64,000 nt of DNA from Nitrincola alkalisediminis (GTDB lineage Bacteria > Pseudomonadota > Gammaproteobacteria > Pseudomonadales > Balneatricaceae). Below are positions 61,090 to 64,000 of this stretch, one piece after another. Position 1 is the first letter of the stretch. Each line of letters opens with the position of its first letter. Under the pieces are notes generated by a model. It searched no databases and was not told the DNA's origin. It saw nothing but the letters and a program-made list of their open reading frames with translations. The position numbers and the translations under genes are program-made. The stretch covers positions 1 to 64,000 of the forward strand of contig NZ_VYTY01000003.1 in assembly GCF_009821115.1 (NCBI RefSeq), read 5' to 3'.

Positions 61090-63999
61090 TTGTCATTTCA
61101 GTCAGCCATCGCCGCCTTGCCTTCTGAGCTTCAAGCCCTTGCGCACAAGCAGGTTGAAGCCCTTCAGTCCGTTTTTGAATCCATGCCATCACTCCCTGAC
61201 GCCTTTCAGCAGGACTGTTTGAAGGTTTTGATCGGCAGTGATTTTGTTGTGGAACAATTATCTCGACATCAATCAACTTTAGCTGATTTGATGGCGGAGG
61301 GAGGGTTAGAGCGTCAGTATACCTCGGGAGAATATGCGGTACGATTGCGTCAGCGCATTATCGATCTAGAGGACGAAGCCGCTTTTCATCGTCAGCTACG
61401 CGTCTTTCGTAATTATGAAATGGTGCGACTCATCTGGCGTGATTTGACCCGCAAAAGTGATACGCGCAACACGGTCATTGAGCTCTCTGCACTTGCGGAT
61501 GCTTGCATTGATGAGGCGTTAAACTGGTTGTATGCAAAAGCCTGTAAGCGTTGGGGTGTCCCGCAGTCTCGCCCTAATTCTGAAGGGGTTACCTATCCAC
61601 AGCGGTTGGTTGTGTTGGGTATGGGTAAATTAGGTGCAAACGAGCTGAACTTGTCCTCGGATATCGACTTGATTTTTTGTTATCCCCAGAACGGTGAGAC
61701 TGACCATGAGCGTTCATCTTTAGAGAATCAGGACTTCTTTATTCGTTTAGGGCAAAAGCTAATCCAAGCCCTCGATAACCTGACGCTAGATGGGTTTGTG
61801 TTTAGAGTGGACATGCGCCTGCGTCCATTTGGTTCCGCAGGCCCTTTGGCGATCAGTTTTAACGCGATGGAGAACTACTACCAAGAGCAAGGGCGTGATT
61901 GGGAGCGTTATGCCATGGTAAAAGTAAGGCCTGTTGCTGGAGATCTAGTCGAAGGTGAGCGCTTACTTACAGAGCTGAGGCCCTTTGTTTATCGCAAGTA
62001 TATTGATTTTAGTGCTTTTGAATCTCTGCGTGAGATGAAGCAAATGATCAATCGCGAAGTTCGTCGTAAAGGTCTCGAACAAAATGTTAAGTTGGGATCG
62101 GGCGGTATTCGTGAAGTGGAATTTATTGCCCAAGCCTTTCAGTTGATACGAGGGGGGCGAGACCGTGATCTGCAGCAGCGCGAGCTTTTAAACATTTTGC
62201 CCTTGTTGCCTGAGAAAATTGGTATGCCAATTGAGGCCGTTCAGGAGCTGGCACAGGCCTATTTATTCTTGCGAGATACTGAGCATGCTATCCAGGCAAT
62301 CGCAGATAAGCAAACACAAGAGTTGCCGGATGACGCGCTGGGTCAAGCTCGAATTGCCTTTAGTATGGGCTTTTTAGACTGGAGGGCGTTCAGTGAGCAG
62401 TTGTCTTTGCATCGACAGGCTGTTTCAAGGCATTTTGCTGACGTAATCGCCCCTGTTGTTGAAGAAAATGACGAGGAAGATAAAGCCGCAGAGCAATGGA
62501 TGTGGGTCTTTGAAGGCGAAATCGAAGAGGCTCAAGCGCTGGAGTTTTTAACCGAAAAGGGCTTCCCAGAAGCGCAGGAAGCCCTCAAACGTTTAAGCGA
62601 TTTGCGTAAATCGAGAACGATGCAGTTAACACAACAAGTGGCGCGCGAACGCTTATATACGATTCTTCCTGAGTTGCTGGAACGCATCGCCACTTGTGAC
62701 AACTCAACACAAACACTTGAGCGTGTGCTCTTGCTGATCGAAGCGGTGCTACGACGCTCGGCCTACTTAGTGTTGTTGGCTGAGAATCCGGGGGCGTTAC
62801 AACAGCTGGTGCGTTTATGTTCGGCAAGTGCATGGTTCTCCGTTCTCTTAGCAAAACAACCGGTCTTACTGGATGAACTGATTGATCCAAGAACCTTGTT
62901 TACACCGCCTGATAAAGCGCGTTTGCAGGCGGAGTTAAATCAGCAACTCTTGCGCATTTCTGAGCAAGATACTGAGCAATTGATGGAGGCTCTACGTTAC
63001 TTTAAACATGCGCATGTGTTAAAAGTAGCTGCCTCCGATATCACAGGAGCGCTGCCTCTAATGAAAGTGAGTGATTACTTAACCTGGTTAGCAGAGGTGC
63101 TGCTGGCGGCAGTATTAGACAATGCTTGGCGGGGATTAGTCGAGAAACATGGCTATCCCATGACTGATGAAGGGCCTATGTTGCAGCCTCGCTTTATTGT
63201 ATTGGGGTATGGCAAATTGGGCGGTATTGAGTTGTCCTATGGTTCAGATTTGGACTTGGTCTTTATTCATGATTCGGATCCTAATTTATCCACCGATGGT
63301 GAAAAAAGCCTGTCCAATGCTGTCTTCTTTAACCGACTGGGGCAGCGAGTGATTCATCTATTGAACACCTTTACTCCTTCAGGACAGCTCTATGAAATTG
63401 ATATGCGCTTGAGACCCTCAGGTAACTCGGGTTTACTGGTTTCGAGTCTGAAAGCCTTTAGTGATTATCAGCATAAGGAAGCTTGGACCTGGGAGCACCA
63501 GGCATTAATTCGCGCGCGCGTGGTCACAGGGGATTCCGAATTGGCTGGGGCCTTTGAACAGGTTCGTGCAGATATTCTATCGAAGCCTAGAGATCGATCT
63601 CGGTTGCTTGAGGAGGTGGTGCATATGCGAGAAAAAATGCGCCAACACTTATCCTCGAAGGAGGTTAGTAATACGCTGAATGTCTTTGACCTTAAGCAAG
63701 ATAGAGGTGGGATTGTCGACATAGAGTTTCTGGTTCAGTTCTTGGTATTGGCGCATGCGAAGACCTTTGCCACGCTTTACACCTATACGGACAATATTCG
63801 TATTCTGGATGCACTTGAGGGTGTGCAGATTTTGACGGCAGAGCAGGCTGAGACCCTACGTGAGGCCTATAAAACCTTCCGGTCGGTTGGGCATCGTCAG
63901 AGCTTACAAGAGCAATCGAATACCGTTATTGCCGATGAGGAGTTGGGTAAATGGCGTGAATGCGTGGTGACGATTTGGGATGAAGTTATGACGAGTTGA
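61090..63999 (+). CDS. glnE: GlnE, glutamine synthetase adenylyltransferase/adenylyl-removing enzyme
   Basis: 969 residues, complete; the stop is the last codon of the window. It has two nucleotidyltransferase domains: VLGMGKLGANELNLSSDIDLIF (about 173-194) for adenylyl removal and VLGYGKLGGIELSYGSDLDLVF (about 704-725) for adenylylation, joined by helical regions. It adjusts glutamine synthetase activity in answer to nitrogen status via PII. The start is TTG 61090 with AGGGGAA 6 bases upstream. E. coli GlnE is 946 residues. Confidence 0.96.
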   Translation: MSFQSAIAALPSELQALAHKQVEALQSVFESMPSLPDAFQQDCLKVLIGSDFVVEQLSRHQSTLADLMAEGGLERQYTSGEYAVRLRQRIIDLEDEAAFHRQLRVFRNYEMVRLIWRDLTRKSDTRNTVIELSALADACIDEALNWLYAKACKRWGVPQSRPNSEGVTYPQRLVVLGMGKLGANELNLSSDIDLIFCYPQNGETDHERSSLENQDFFIRLGQKLIQALDNLTLDGFVFRVDMRLRPFGSAGPLAISFNAMENYYQEQGRDWERYAMVKVRPVAGDLVEGERLLTELRPFVYRKYIDFSAFESLREMKQMINREVRRKGLEQNVKLGSGGIREVEFIAQAFQLIRGGRDRDLQQRELLNILPLLPEKIGMPIEAVQELAQAYLFLRDTEHAIQAIADKQTQELPDDALGQARIAFSMGFLDWRAFSEQLSLHRQAVSRHFADVIAPVVEENDEEDKAAEQWMWVFEGEIEEAQALEFLTEKGFPEAQEALKRLSDLRKSRTMQLTQQVARERLYTILPELLERIATCDNSTQTLERVLLLIEAVLRRSAYLVLLAENPGALQQLVRLCSASAWFSVLLAKQPVLLDELIDPRTLFTPPDKARLQAELNQQLLRISEQDTEQLMEALRYFKHAHVLKVAASDITGALPLMKVSDYLTWLAEVLLAAVLDNAWRGLVEKHGYPMTDEGPMLQPRFIVLGYGKLGGIELSYGSDLDLVFIHDSDPNLSTDGEKSLSNAVFFNRLGQRVIHLLNTFTPSGQLYEIDMRLRPSGNSGLLVSSLKAFSDYQHKEAWTWEHQALIRARVVTGDSELAGAFEQVRADILSKPRDRSRLLEEVVHMREKMRQHLSSKEVSNTLNVFDLKQDRGGIVDIEFLVQFLVLAHAKTFATLYTYTDNIRILDALEGVQILTAEQAETLREAYKTFRSVGHRQSLQEQSNTVIADEELGKWRECVVTIWDEVMTS

Positions 64000-64000
64000 C

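Overview
The window looks like a chromosome segment of a marine or halophilic gammaproteobacterium near Oceanospirillales/Pseudomonadales. The evidence is the pyrE-crc-rph-yicC gene order known from Pseudomonas, a Crc protein that has lost its nuclease residues, several TRAP and Tct carboxylate importers, and ordinary gammaproteobacterial housekeeping genes (glnE, argA, ilvD, prmB, pitA). No database search was run; all family names come from motif and sequence recognition.

Layout. 1-122: 3' end of a 5S rRNA and its terminator. 123-4011: an NYN-domain gene flanked by two related RNA-like elements that show GGA in hairpin loops (Csr/Rsm-type architecture), then a TPP riboswitch and thiO-thiS-thiG-thiE. 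4008-7366: pyrE, crc, rph, yicC. 7368-15640: an accessory island with a winged-helix gene plus a PLD/DEVH helicase/DUF3427 protein, an intact IS3-family (IS407-like) insertion sequence, a HipBA-type toxin-antitoxin pair, a DUF4143-type AAA ATPase and a Fic remnant. 15663-21880: a Fur-box-preceded FecI/FecR/TonB-receptor siderophore uptake operon with a PepSY membrane protein and two small unknown proteins. 22006-24635: a chemoreceptor and a frameshifted Tat-exported intradiol dioxygenase.

24795-32353: a complete L-rhamnonate pathway (RhmD dehydratase, TRAP importer, RhmA aldolase, AldA) with a divergent LysR regulator. Rhamnonate would be imported, dehydrated to 2-keto-3-deoxy-L-rhamnonate, split to pyruvate and L-lactaldehyde, and the lactaldehyde oxidised to lactate. 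32417-38839: TctE/TctD two-component system divergent from tctCBA and an AbrB-family membrane protein. 38866-44883: a second TRAP operon with a MarR-type gene, divergent from pxpABC (5-oxoprolinase), suggesting pyroglutamate uptake and conversion to glutamate.

44884-45236: a gene-free stretch with clustered DnaA-box matches and a strong hairpin. 45237-55771: prmB, an EAL-HDOD protein, ilvD, a small membrane protein, a PepSY/response regulator/sensor kinase operon, argA, and a PiT phosphate transporter with its PhoU-like partner. 56035-60807: AraC regulator, SphA-like outer-membrane protein, MFS transporter and amidase, a likely amide-compound uptake and hydrolysis cluster. 61090-63999: glnE.

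The best candidates for something undescribed are the paired GGA-hairpin elements around the NYN gene and the wHTH-PLD/helicase/DUF3427 operon whose upstream end is split by the insertion sequence.
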